A DNA stretch of 48,686 nucleotides from Avichristensenella sp031549905 (GTDB taxonomy: Bacteria; Bacillota; Clostridia; Christensenellales; Aristaeellaceae), in the NCBI GenBank assembly GCA_031549905.1, contig JAVBPC010000023.1:1-48686 (forward strand), in the 5' to 3' direction. Positions 7,471-15,115 of this stretch are shown here, in pieces. The notes below the pieces were generated by a model. That model was not told where the DNA came from. It saw only the letters and a list, made by a program, of their open reading frames with translations, and did not search any database. Numbering within the stretch: position 1 is the stretch's first letter; each line of letters opens with the position of its first letter. Both the position numbers and the translations under genes were made by a program.

Positions 7471-8616
7471 TTACCGCAGTTCGCCCATGCTGATGCTGAC
7501 CTCTATTTCGACATTCGCGTTTTTGTAGCCTTCCAGCCATGCCGTTTCCGACCAATCCTTCAGCGTCCAGACGGAGCGCACGGACTGCCCCTCAAACCCA
7601 ACGGGGTCGACGCCCATGTCCTGCAGCTTTATGACAAGCTTTTTTAGCTGATCCACAAAGACATCGTGAACGGCCATACTGTCGTGCAAGCCTGGGTACA
7701 GCAGACACGAACGGATTGATCCTTTGATATGGATCGTCCAGGGGGTGGTGCTCATATCCAGCCCGAGCCGCGTAATGAAACGCTGATCCAGGCAATAGTA
7801 CACGCCGTTTGCTGAAAGGATTATTTGCGGCATGCGCGAAAACATGAAATTGACAAGCTGCACCTCCAGCCCCGTCAGCGTGCCAACCATGCGCCCATCG
7901 TGAAAAACTGCTGCCCCCAGATATTCTACATCGGGCTTGCCTGTGTAGCGCAGGTCTCCCGGCAGCGTGTCGAGTGGGCTTATCTCTTCTTCCTCGGTCA
8001 GTTCATCCCTGTGCATGCCCACATGTGCCGCGTATGGCACGATCACATCGCACCATGCGCCATCGATCTGGCGTATCACCTCGCCGATAGGCGAATCCGG
8101 GATAACACCTCTTTCTTTTAAACTATCCATATAGGTGTTGATGCTGGTGGAAAGGCGCACATCCAAAAATGGCTGCAATGCGGTAACAAAATCCTTCGCC
8201 GATTCCCGCGCGATTACTAGCGACGCGGAGTGCCGGATGCCCTGTGTCGCCATCACTTCCCTAAACATATCCAGAAAGGCGGGCTCCTCCGCCAGCTCTT
8301 GGGAGATGACCAGTTGGTTTAGCTGTGAAAAGTTCAGTATATGCGGCAGAGAAACGCGCAGGGTCTCCAATGCGCTGCGGTAGTCTTCCGCGTCGGCGCT
8401 TAGCACCGCGTACGCGCTGGAAGAAGAGCCGCCCGATCCTTCGCCGCTGTTTGCGGCGGGCGTGGGTACCTGTATGGATACCAGCAGCTTTCCCTCAGGC
8501 ATCCGATCCAGCGCCATGCTGATGATAAATGCCTGTTCCTCGACGTTCGCGCCGCGGGGCAGCCCCAGGAGAAACAGCAGGCCCAGCAAAATCACATTGA
8601 TCGTTCCTCGTCTCAT
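7471..8616 (-). CDS. gerAC: Spore germination protein GerAC (Ger(x)C family), no lipobox
   Basis: C subunit of a spore germinant receptor, normally a lipoprotein on the outer face of the spore inner membrane. The 381-residue sequence follows the Ger(x)C pattern: hydrophobic N-terminus, an EEQAFIISMALD strand equivalent to the usual E-x-x-x-x-A-x-V-x-x-x-x-ID, an N-terminal domain with a Ser/Gly-rich insert near residues 55-63, and a C-terminal domain ending in a beta strand (VEIEVSISMGELR). The membrane segment ends LLGLPRGAN, where relatives have a lipidated Cys (GCWD-type); no Cys is present there. The ATG at 8616 overlaps the gerAB stop (ATGA). Third gene of the gerAA-gerAB-gerAC operon. 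Confidence 0.85.
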   Translation of the reverse strand: MRRGTINVILLGLLFLLGLPRGANVEEQAFIISMALDRMPEGKLLVSIQVPTPAANSGEGSGGSSSSAYAVLSADAEDYRSALETLRVSLPHILNFSQLNQLVISQELAEEPAFLDMFREVMATQGIRHSASLVIARESAKDFVTALQPFLDVRLSTSINTYMDSLKERGVIPDSPIGEVIRQIDGAWCDVIVPYAAHVGMHRDELTEEEEISPLDTLPGDLRYTGKPDVEYLGAAVFHDGRMVGTLTGLEVQLVNFMFSRMPQIILSANGVYYCLDQRFITRLGLDMSTTPWTIHIKGSIRSCLLYPGLHDSMAVHDVFVDQLKKLVIKLQDMGVDPVGFEGQSVRSVWTLKDWSETAWLEGYKNANVEIEVSISMGELR

Positions 8617-9776
8617 GCCTTTGCCGCCTTTCCGCTGCGCTTGATCAGCAGCGCGACAAATGTAACCCATAGCGGCGCGGCAGCCACAGGGAAGCGCCAC
8701 CGCATCAGGAAAATCATGAACTCGGTGAAATTCTGATCTGAGAAAAATGCCATCACGGCCAGGATGATCCCGCATCCCCATACGATGGTGGACGCCTTCC
8801 CTTTCAGAATGCCGTCCCCCAGCGCGCCGACGCCCGCCAGGTTGACCCCCGATGAGATCAGCAGCAGCAGCATCAAAAACATCAGGCATAGCATCCGAAG
8901 CAGGCTGCCGCTTAAGTATTCGGCCGCCAGCATGAGCTGACGCCCCCAAAGAAGGTGCTGTGGGATTGCGCGCGGCGGCATGCTAAGGTTGGTTGCCAGG
9001 ACATAGACCAGTGCACCGGCGGTTCCGATCAGCAGCACTTTCACGCCGGTGCTGAACCTGACGGGCTTTGTGCTGCCCGTTTCGCGGGGCAGCAGGCCCA
9101 GCAGAATGATGCCCGTAAAGCCGCCGGCTGAAATGGGCAGCGATTCAAGCGTCATGGGAATCTCCGCCCCAAGCACTGGAAACAGGTTGCTGAAATTGCC
9201 GTTGCGGTATGCGATATAGATGCCCAGCATGACCCCCAGCACAAAAATCCTGCGCAAGTACCAGCTCAGGCGCGCCATCCCCTTGCCCCCCTGCCGCGTT
9301 ACGGCAAGGGTTATGCCAAGGATCAGAATCAGAAAAACGGTGACTTCGCTTGCGTTGGCGATCAGGTATTGCCTGACAAGGCTGGCCGCAGCGCGCAGGG
9401 AAAGGTATGTGTTGTAAAGCAGCAGCAACATATAGACCGCCGTCAGTATCCCGCTGATGATTTTGCCGAATGCTTCCGTGAACGCCTCATCCAGCGTAAT
9501 CGGCTTTGCGCCGCGCATCACAAAATAGAGCGGCACCCACAGCAGCATCGCCATCAGCGCGCCCGCAAGCAGGGATAGCCATGCGGCGGAAAGCGCGCGC
9601 TCCATCGCCGGACCCGCGCTGGCCAGGAAAGACTGCATGAAGATGGTGGCGACGGTGGAGGCAATGTATGTCTTCACGCTTTGCTGTACCCACCCGGGGT
9701 GGCCATCTACCGGCGGGGGGGCGCCCGGGCCGGGTCGCACACGGATAGGCGAGGTCGCAGGGCGCTCACTTGCCAT
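8613..9776 (-). CDS. gerAB: Spore germination protein GerAB, APC-type transporter family
   Basis: B subunit of the germinant receptor, the membrane component thought to bind the germinant. It has 387 residues with about ten hydrophobic segments spread over residues 35-375, as in the amino acid/polyamine/organocation superfamily fold of GerAB. The first 30 residues are unusually Pro/Gly-rich (PGPGAPPP), longer than most GerAB tails. The ATG at 9776 has an AAGGAGGA box 8 nt upstream and lies inside the end of gerAA (11-bp overlap), and the stop overlaps gerAC, so translation of the three genes is likely coupled. Confidence 0.88.
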   Translation of the reverse strand: MASERPATSPIRVRPGPGAPPPVDGHPGWVQQSVKTYIASTVATIFMQSFLASAGPAMERALSAAWLSLLAGALMAMLLWVPLYFVMRGAKPITLDEAFTEAFGKIISGILTAVYMLLLLYNTYLSLRAAASLVRQYLIANASEVTVFLILILGITLAVTRQGGKGMARLSWYLRRIFVLGVMLGIYIAYRNGNFSNLFPVLGAEIPMTLESLPISAGGFTGIILLGLLPRETGSTKPVRFSTGVKVLLIGTAGALVYVLATNLSMPPRAIPQHLLWGRQLMLAAEYLSGSLLRMLCLMFLMLLLLISSGVNLAGVGALGDGILKGKASTIVWGCGIILAVMAFFSDQNFTEFMIFLMRWRFPVAAAPLWVTFVALLIKRSGKAAKA

Positions 9777-11301
9777 TGCGCTGGTCCTCCTTCTCCCAAG
9801 CGCGCACCCGGCCCTTGGCCCTGAAAAGCTGACTGGGATTGGAAAGGTAATGCCGGAGGCGCTGCTGCCACAGCGGGCCGCGGGTAACCAGATCCGGATT
9901 GTGCATGCGCAAGGGGGAAGTGGGCCAAGTCATGGGAACGCCCATGGAGGTCATCGAAAGGAACTCCACCCCCATCAAAACGGACAAAAGCAATATGCCA
10001 AAAAAGCCGCCCAATGCCGCGCCCAAAATAAGGATATTTTGCAGCATGCGCACGCTGATTGCCAGCGCGTAATCCTGTGTCATGAGGAAGCCCAGGCATG
10101 ACAGCGCCACCACCACGATCATCAGCGGCGATACCAAATCCGCCGCGACGACCGCTTGCCCCAAAATCAGCGCGCTAACCACGCCCAGGCCGCTGGAGAG
10201 CAGCATCGGCATTCGTGAGGCGGCCTCTATGATAAGATCAAACCCCAAGCTCAGGAAGATGATTTCCCACATCAGCGGCACAGGTACGCGCGACTGCGTT
10301 TCAAAGATGGAGGTCATCAGCGCGAGGGGCAGCACCTCGTTATGATACATGACGAGCGAGAGAAACAAAGCGGGCAGATATGTGGTAACGCAGATGCCCA
10401 GCGCGTAGACCCAGCGGCGGAAGGTGGAGTAGGGGAAGCGCAGGTTGGTCAGCGTCGCGGAGTGCATCAGGTGCACAAATGACGACGGGCAGGCGATGGC
10501 GTCCGGGTCGCCGTCTATCATGATAACAGCCATGCCGCTGACCAAATAGGAAGCAACCCGGTCCGGGCGCTCGGTGCGGATGAACTGCGGCAACAGCGCG
10601 TAGGGGGAATCTTCGATGTATTGCTCCAGCTCGCCCGCGTTCAGCACGCAGTCCATGTTGATGCCGTTCAGCCTGCGGCGCGCTTCGGCAAGGATCTGCT
10701 CATTGGCGACGCCATCCAGATAGATCAGCGCGCAATCCGCTGGGATGCCGGTTCCGACTTTGATTTGCTCCGTCACCAGGCGCGGCGTGCGCAGGATGCG
10801 GCGGATCAGCGCAATGTTCATGCGAAGATTTTCGACGAACGCCTCCTGCGGGCCTACGATGGCAGCTTCATTGGCGGAACGGCCGACATCGCGCCTGGGG
10901 AAGCCCTTGGCATCGACCATGATGGCCAGCGGGCAGCCATCCACCAGCAGCGCGACATCGCCTGCCAGAATGCCGCTGACGACATCATCCAGCTTTTCAT
11001 GCAGCCTGATTTGGGAAGCGGTCAAAACGGTTTCAAGCAGCCAATCGACGCGCCCGGAAGGCGGGCCGTCGTATGCGGGGGCGTTTTGCGCAGGCTCCAG
11101 CACATCCATATTGATGATGCTTTGATTGACCATGCCGTCGGCATGGATCAGCGCGCAGGAAAAATCCGCGATCGTCAGGCGGCGAATGCCGATGGTCGCG
11201 TTTTGCGGCATGCGCAGCACCTGGCGAAGCTGCGCCAGCGAATACTCCAGCGATGTGGCGACAGGTTCGTTTGTTTTATCTTGGATGGGATTATCGGGCA
11301 T
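9766..11301 (-). CDS. gerAA: Spore germination protein GerAA
   Basis: A subunit of the germinant receptor, 511 residues from the ATG at 11301. A long soluble N-terminal region (about 1-280) carries the family wording ALIYLDGVANEQIL, GDVALLVDG and PFIRTERPDRV-like ELLPQFIRTERPDRVA-type text. Five or so membrane segments follow (from WVYALGICV onward) with the family's SRVPVPLMWEI and GLGVVSALILGQAVV. AAGGAG (11310-11315) sits 8 nt before the ATG; a GTG at 11310 would overlap that box and was rejected. It follows the aldehyde dehydrogenase gene by 54 bp. I could not find a convincing sporulation-sigma promoter in that gap, so it may be read from the upstream gene or from a promoter I do not recognise. 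Confidence 0.9.
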   Translation of the reverse strand: MPDNPIQDKTNEPVATSLEYSLAQLRQVLRMPQNATIGIRRLTIADFSCALIHADGMVNQSIINMDVLEPAQNAPAYDGPPSGRVDWLLETVLTASQIRLHEKLDDVVSGILAGDVALLVDGCPLAIMVDAKGFPRRDVGRSANEAAIVGPQEAFVENLRMNIALIRRILRTPRLVTEQIKVGTGIPADCALIYLDGVANEQILAEARRRLNGINMDCVLNAGELEQYIEDSPYALLPQFIRTERPDRVASYLVSGMAVIMIDGDPDAIACPSSFVHLMHSATLTNLRFPYSTFRRWVYALGICVTTYLPALFLSLVMYHNEVLPLALMTSIFETQSRVPVPLMWEIIFLSLGFDLIIEAASRMPMLLSSGLGVVSALILGQAVVAADLVSPLMIVVVALSCLGFLMTQDYALAISVRMLQNILILGAALGGFFGILLLSVLMGVEFLSMTSMGVPMTWPTSPLRMHNPDLVTRGPLWQQRLRHYLSNPSQLFRAKGRVRAWEKEDQRNGK

Positions 11302-11355
11302 GCCAACCACTCCTTTGCAGGGAATTGCGGTTAGCTTGCCCGGGTTTCAACAGAA

Positions 11356-12717
11356 TTAACGCAACAAGCGTTTCAAAAAGGAAAGCTTGCCTTTGCGCGG
11401 CGCATATCGCACGGGAAGATCGACATGCGCGGAGGCATACAGCACGGATTTGGGTCTGGTGAAGCAGCGGAAACCTTCTTTTCCATGGTACGCGCCCATC
11501 CCGCTTTGGCCTACGCCGCCAAAGGGCAGGCGCGGGCTTGCCAGATGCATTGCGCAATCATTGACACAGCCGCCGCCGTAGCGCATATCGCGCATCACGC
11601 GGCGGGCCGCCGCGCCATCCTTCGTGAACAGGTAGAATGCCAGCGGATGCGGCATCTGGCGCACTTTGGCAAGCGCCTGGTCCATCGTATCAAAGGGCAA
11701 TACCGGCAGTATCGGCCCGAAGATCTCTTCCTGCATGACGGCGCTTTCCATGGATACATCCGTCAGCACCGTCGGCGCGATTTTGCGCCGCTCCGGGTCG
11801 TACTGGCCGCCCGCGGCGATGACGCCATCCGAAAGCAGCGCGCAAAGCCGCTCATAATGCCGCTCGGAGATAACCGGCGGCAGGTCGGCGCTTTCCAGCG
11901 GGTTCTTGCCAAACTGCCTTTCTATTTCGTTTTTTACCGCTGAAATGAAAGCATCCAGCACGGGGCGTGCGACCAGCACATAATCCGGCGCGACGCAGGT
12001 TTGCCCGGCGTTCAACCCTTTCGCGAACACGATGCGGCGCGCGGCAAGATCAATATCGGCATCGGCGCAGACGACCACCGGGCTTTTCCCGCCCAGTTCC
12101 AGCGTGACCGGCGTAAGGTTTTTCGCCGCGGCCTCCAGCACCTGGCGGCCAATGGCGGGGCTGCCGGTGAAGAATATTTTATCAAATGGAAGGGACAGCA
12201 GCGTGCGGGCCGCATCCTGACCGCCAAGAACCACAGCGGCCTGCTCTTCCGGGAAAGCATCGCGAAGCAGCGTAAACAGCGTGCGCGCCGTTTGCGGCGC
12301 CTGCGCGGATGGGCGCAGAATCACCGTGTTGCCCGCCGCGATGGCCGCGACCAGCGGCGCAAGGGACAGCAGCACGGGATAATTCCACGGCGACAGGATT
12401 AGCGTGACGCCGTACGGGTCGCGCAGCACGCGGCCATGACCCGGCATCTGCCCCACGGTGGGCCAGGCAACAGCGGGAATGGACCATAGGCGCAGGCGGC
12501 GTATCGCGTATTTCAGTTCTTCACGCACCTGCGCAATTTCCGTCATGTACGCTTCTTCCGCCGTTTTGCCAAGATCCTGAGACAGCGCGGCCAGCAGCGC
12601 CTCCTCGTGATGCGAAAGGGCAAGCAGCAGCTGCCGCAGCGCCTGAACGCGCGCGGAAGGGGAACGCCCCCGGCCGCTTTCAAAAAACGCTTTTTGTTTT
12701 TGAAACAATGCCTCCAT
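11356..12717 (-). CDS. Aldehyde dehydrogenase, class 3 (fatty aldehyde) type
   Basis: NAD(P)-dependent oxidation of aldehydes to acids. The 453 residues match the short ALDH3 branch: LSPWNYPV (108-115), FFTGSPAIG (182-190), TLELGGKSP with general-base Glu207, and GQTCVAPDYV with nucleophile Cys241. The C-terminus (LPFGGVGQSGMGAYHGKEG then a basic KLSFLKRLLR) fits membrane-associated fatty aldehyde dehydrogenases. Unusual: the cofactor-binding KPSE box common in the family reads RPSA (135-138), so cofactor preference may differ. The ATG at 12717 is preceded by GGAG. A minus-strand promoter lies just upstream. Its location directly before the ger operon may be accidental. The frame continues open upstream across livJ, but that is antisense to livJ. 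Confidence 0.88.
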   Translation of the reverse strand: MEALFQKQKAFFESGRGRSPSARVQALRQLLLALSHHEEALLAALSQDLGKTAEEAYMTEIAQVREELKYAIRRLRLWSIPAVAWPTVGQMPGHGRVLRDPYGVTLILSPWNYPVLLSLAPLVAAIAAGNTVILRPSAQAPQTARTLFTLLRDAFPEEQAAVVLGGQDAARTLLSLPFDKIFFTGSPAIGRQVLEAAAKNLTPVTLELGGKSPVVVCADADIDLAARRIVFAKGLNAGQTCVAPDYVLVARPVLDAFISAVKNEIERQFGKNPLESADLPPVISERHYERLCALLSDGVIAAGGQYDPERRKIAPTVLTDVSMESAVMQEEIFGPILPVLPFDTMDQALAKVRQMPHPLAFYLFTKDGAAARRVMRDMRYGGGCVNDCAMHLASPRLPFGGVGQSGMGAYHGKEGFRCFTRPKSVLYASAHVDLPVRYAPRKGKLSFLKRLLR

Positions 12718-12750
12718 ATGCAAATCCGCTCCATCTTCTCTGTTCCCTGC

Positions 12751-12779
12751 ATTATACCCCGAAAACCGCGCCATGGGAA
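12751..12779 (-). promoter_or_regulatory. Promoter for the aldehyde dehydrogenase gene
   Basis: On the minus strand, TTCCCA (12774-12779), 17-bp spacer, TATAAT (12751-12756). This gives a start near 12744 and a leader of about 27 nt. Confidence 0.5.
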
Positions 12780-12831
12780 ACCACTTTTTGCAAATTTGCG
12801 AAGTTTGATTGCATTTTCGGCAAAAACCCCG

Positions 12832-12860
12832 TTGCGGCAGGGGGCAATTGATGCTATAAT
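12832..12860 (+). promoter_or_regulatory. livJ: Promoter of the liv operon
   Basis: TTGCGG (12832-12837), 17-bp spacer, perfect TATAAT (12855-12860). Transcription would start near 12867, about 46 nt before livJ. It is divergent from the aldehyde dehydrogenase promoter. Confidence 0.6.
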
Positions 12861-12912
12861 GACGTGCATACCTATATACCGGGTATGTATTCTTGTTGTA
12901 GGAGGCGTCCAC

Positions 12913-14040
12913 ATGAAAAAGATCCTCTGCCTGCTCTTGTCCCTGCTGATGCTGCTGGGCGCGGTATCCGCGCTGGCGGAAGACGTCATCCTGATCGGCG
13001 GCATCGCTCCGCTGACGGGCCCGGCTTCCGTTTATGGTATCGCCGTGAAAAATGCGGCCGACCTGTATGTAAAGCAGCTGAACGACAACGGCGGCCTGCT
13101 TGGCAAAAAGGTCAAGATCGAATGGCTTGACGACAAGCATGAGCCGACCGAAGCCATCAATGCGTACAACAAACTGATCAACATGGATGGCATCGCGGCT
13201 ATCTTTGGGCCGGTTACCTCCGCCCCGGTGCTTGCGGTGCTGGATCTTGCGGTAGAAGACGGCATCCCGCTCCTCACCTCCACCGGAACCGCCGATGCGA
13301 TTACCGAAGTTGTCAACGCCAACATCTTCCGTTCCTGCTTTAAGGATAGCTTCCAGGGCGTTGTCATGGCGAGCTTTGCGGCCAACTCTCTGGGCGCGAA
13401 GAAGGTTGCGGTGCTCTATGATAACACGTCCGACTATTCTTCCGGCATTGCCGAAAACTTCAAGGAAAAGGCCGCCGAGTACGGCATGGAAATCCTTGCC
13501 TATGAAGCCTGCGTGGCTGGCTCCGGCGATTTTAAATCGCAGCTGACCAACATCGCCGCCACGAAGCCGGAAACCTTGTTTGTGCCGATGTACTATTCCG
13601 ATGTCTCCCTGATCGTGCAGCAGGCCCATGAGGTGGGCATTGAGTGCGTGCTGCTGGGCGTTGACGGCTGGGACGGCGTGCTTGGCGTCATCGAGGATGC
13701 ATCCCTGCTGGAAGGCTACTATTTCTGCAACAACTACGCGGCAGATGAAGCCACGGATACATTGGTAGCGTTTGTTGAGCAGTTTGAAGCCGAGTACAAA
13801 GAAGTGCCCAACTCGTTCGCGGCGCTCGGCTATGACGGCATTGCGGTCATCCTGAATGCTATTGAAGCTGCCGGCAGCACCGATTGGGCGGCTGTCGCGG
13901 CCGAAATGGCCAAGGGCACCATGGTTGGCGTCACCGGCACGCTGACGTACGAAGGCCCCGGCGACCCGGCGGGCCGCGAAGGTGTCATCAATATAATCAC
14001 CGGTGGTGAACAGAAGTTTGTTGAGCGCGTAGCCCCGTGA
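12913..14040 (+). CDS. livJ: Branched-chain amino-acid ABC transporter, substrate-binding protein
   Basis: Type I periplasmic-binding-fold protein (Peripla_BP_6), 375 residues, that captures Leu/Ile/Val or related ligands for LivHMGF. Family features are IGGIAPLTGPASVYG at the mature N-terminus, GPVTSAPVLAV, the SSGIAENF region, and AALGYDGIAVI near the end. The signal peptide (1-22) ends in ALA-ED, a signal-peptidase-I site, with no lipobox Cys. That is unusual for a Gram-positive binding protein and is shared by the other two binding proteins here. AGGAGG at 12900-12905 supports the ATG at 12913. First gene of livJ-livH-livMG-livF. Confidence 0.92.
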   Translation: MKKILCLLLSLLMLLGAVSALAEDVILIGGIAPLTGPASVYGIAVKNAADLYVKQLNDNGGLLGKKVKIEWLDDKHEPTEAINAYNKLINMDGIAAIFGPVTSAPVLAVLDLAVEDGIPLLTSTGTADAITEVVNANIFRSCFKDSFQGVVMASFAANSLGAKKVAVLYDNTSDYSSGIAENFKEKAAEYGMEILAYEACVAGSGDFKSQLTNIAATKPETLFVPMYYSDVSLIVQQAHEVGIECVLLGVDGWDGVLGVIEDASLLEGYYFCNNYAADEATDTLVAFVEQFEAEYKEVPNSFAALGYDGIAVILNAIEAAGSTDWAAVAAEMAKGTMVGVTGTLTYEGPGDPAGREGVINIITGGEQKFVERVAP

Positions 14041-14067
14041 TAGGGCGGCCATAGCGCAAAAAGACGC

Positions 14068-14179
14068 CAGGGGCGGAGCCTCTGGGCTCCGCTTGGGGGC
14101 TTGCTTCCTGTACCCTTTCCGTTCATTATGTGAACCGGAAGGGGGCAAGGGGGCAGGTCCCCCGGCGGGTTCCGGGGGA
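14068..14179 (+). repeat. Three tandem hairpins between livJ and livH
   Basis: In the 183-bp gap: GCGGAGCC/GGCTCCGC (14073-14080/14085-14092, loop TCTG); a long stem around a TTCA/TGAA core flanked by CCCTTTCCG and CGGAAGGGG (about 14112-14145, one bulge); and TCCCCCGG/CCGGGGGA (14158-14165/14172-14179). The first module begins GCCAGGGG like the one after livF. There is no T-run after the last hairpin, so it is more likely to stabilise the livJ message or attenuate the operon than to terminate fully. Confidence 0.6.
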
Positions 14180-14223
14180 TCGGCCCCGTGGCGTTTTGTT
14201 TATGCAAAAGGGGTGGGGAAGGC

Positions 14224-15108
14224 ATGAGCGTTTTCTTAAACCAACTCATCAACGGCCTGCATGTGGGCAGCATCTACGCGCTGATCGCCCTGGGGTATAC
14301 GATGGTGTACGGCATTGTCCGGCTCATCAACTTTGCCCATGGCGATATCATCATGGTGGGCGCGTACGCGGTGCTGTTTTTGATCACGTTGCTGGGGCTG
14401 CCGATGTGGCTGGCGGCAATTGGCGGGATCATAGTGTGCGCGCTGTTTGGTATGACGATTGAAAGGGTGGCGTACCGGCCGCTTCGCCAGAAAAACGCGC
14501 CCCGGATTTCCGCGCTGATTACCGCCATTGGCGTCAGCTTTCTGCTGGAGAACGGGTTTCAGTTGCTTTTCTCCGCCACATACCGCACCTTCCCCAGCAT
14601 TTTCCCGGCAACGCCCATTCGCTTTGGCGATGTCAGGCTTTCGGTGGGCACGCTGGTAACGATCCTTACGGCATCGCTGCTGATGGTGCTGCTGTCGCTG
14701 TTCATCCAGCGCACGCGCATGGGCAAGGCAATGCGCGCCGTGTCGGAGGACATGGCGGCGGCAAGGCTGATGGGCATCAACGTCAACACGACGATTTCCA
14801 TCACCTTTGCGATCGGTTCGGGCCTTGCGGCGATCGGGTCGGTGCTGTACTGCGCTGCCTACCCGCAGGTGCAGCCGTACATGGGGTCGATGCTGGGCCT
14901 GAAAGCGTTTGTGGCCGCCGTGTTCGGGGGCATCGGCGTGATGCCGGGCGCAATGATAGGCGGCCTTACCATGGGCATTGCCGAGAGCCTCACCAAGGGC
15001 TACATTTCCTCCCAGCTGGCTGACGCCGTCGTCTTTGGCATTCTGATTGTGGTGCTGCTGGTAAAACCTTCCGGCATCATGGGCAGAAGCGAGACGGAGA
15101 AAGTGTAG
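14224..15108 (+). CDS. livH: Branched-chain amino-acid ABC transporter permease LivH
   Basis: Inner-membrane permease of 294 residues and about eight membrane segments. Conserved text includes NGLHVGSIYALIALGYTMVYGI (first helix), RLINFAHGDI, RTRMGKAMRA-SEDMAAARLMGIN (cytoplasmic coupling loop) and FGGIGVMPGAMIGG. The ATG at 14224 follows GGGGTGGGGAAGG. An in-frame ATG at 14188 would add a tail with no family similarity and was rejected. livMG follows after 7 bp. Confidence 0.93.
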   Translation: MSVFLNQLINGLHVGSIYALIALGYTMVYGIVRLINFAHGDIIMVGAYAVLFLITLLGLPMWLAAIGGIIVCALFGMTIERVAYRPLRQKNAPRISALITAIGVSFLLENGFQLLFSATYRTFPSIFPATPIRFGDVRLSVGTLVTILTASLLMVLLSLFIQRTRMGKAMRAVSEDMAAARLMGINVNTTISITFAIGSGLAAIGSVLYCAAYPQVQPYMGSMLGLKAFVAAVFGGIGVMPGAMIGGLTMGIAESLTKGYISSQLADAVVFGILIVVLLVKPSGIMGRSETEKV

Positions 15109-15115
15109 GGCGCAT

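Noticed and set aside
8617..8949. Longer GerAC start inside gerAB
   Set aside because: The extension lies fully within gerAB, and the ATG at 8616 gives the normal family N-terminus.
12718..14148. Upstream extension of the aldehyde dehydrogenase frame across livJ
   Set aside because: Antisense to livJ, crosses both divergent promoters, and the protein fits its family from residue 1 at 12717.
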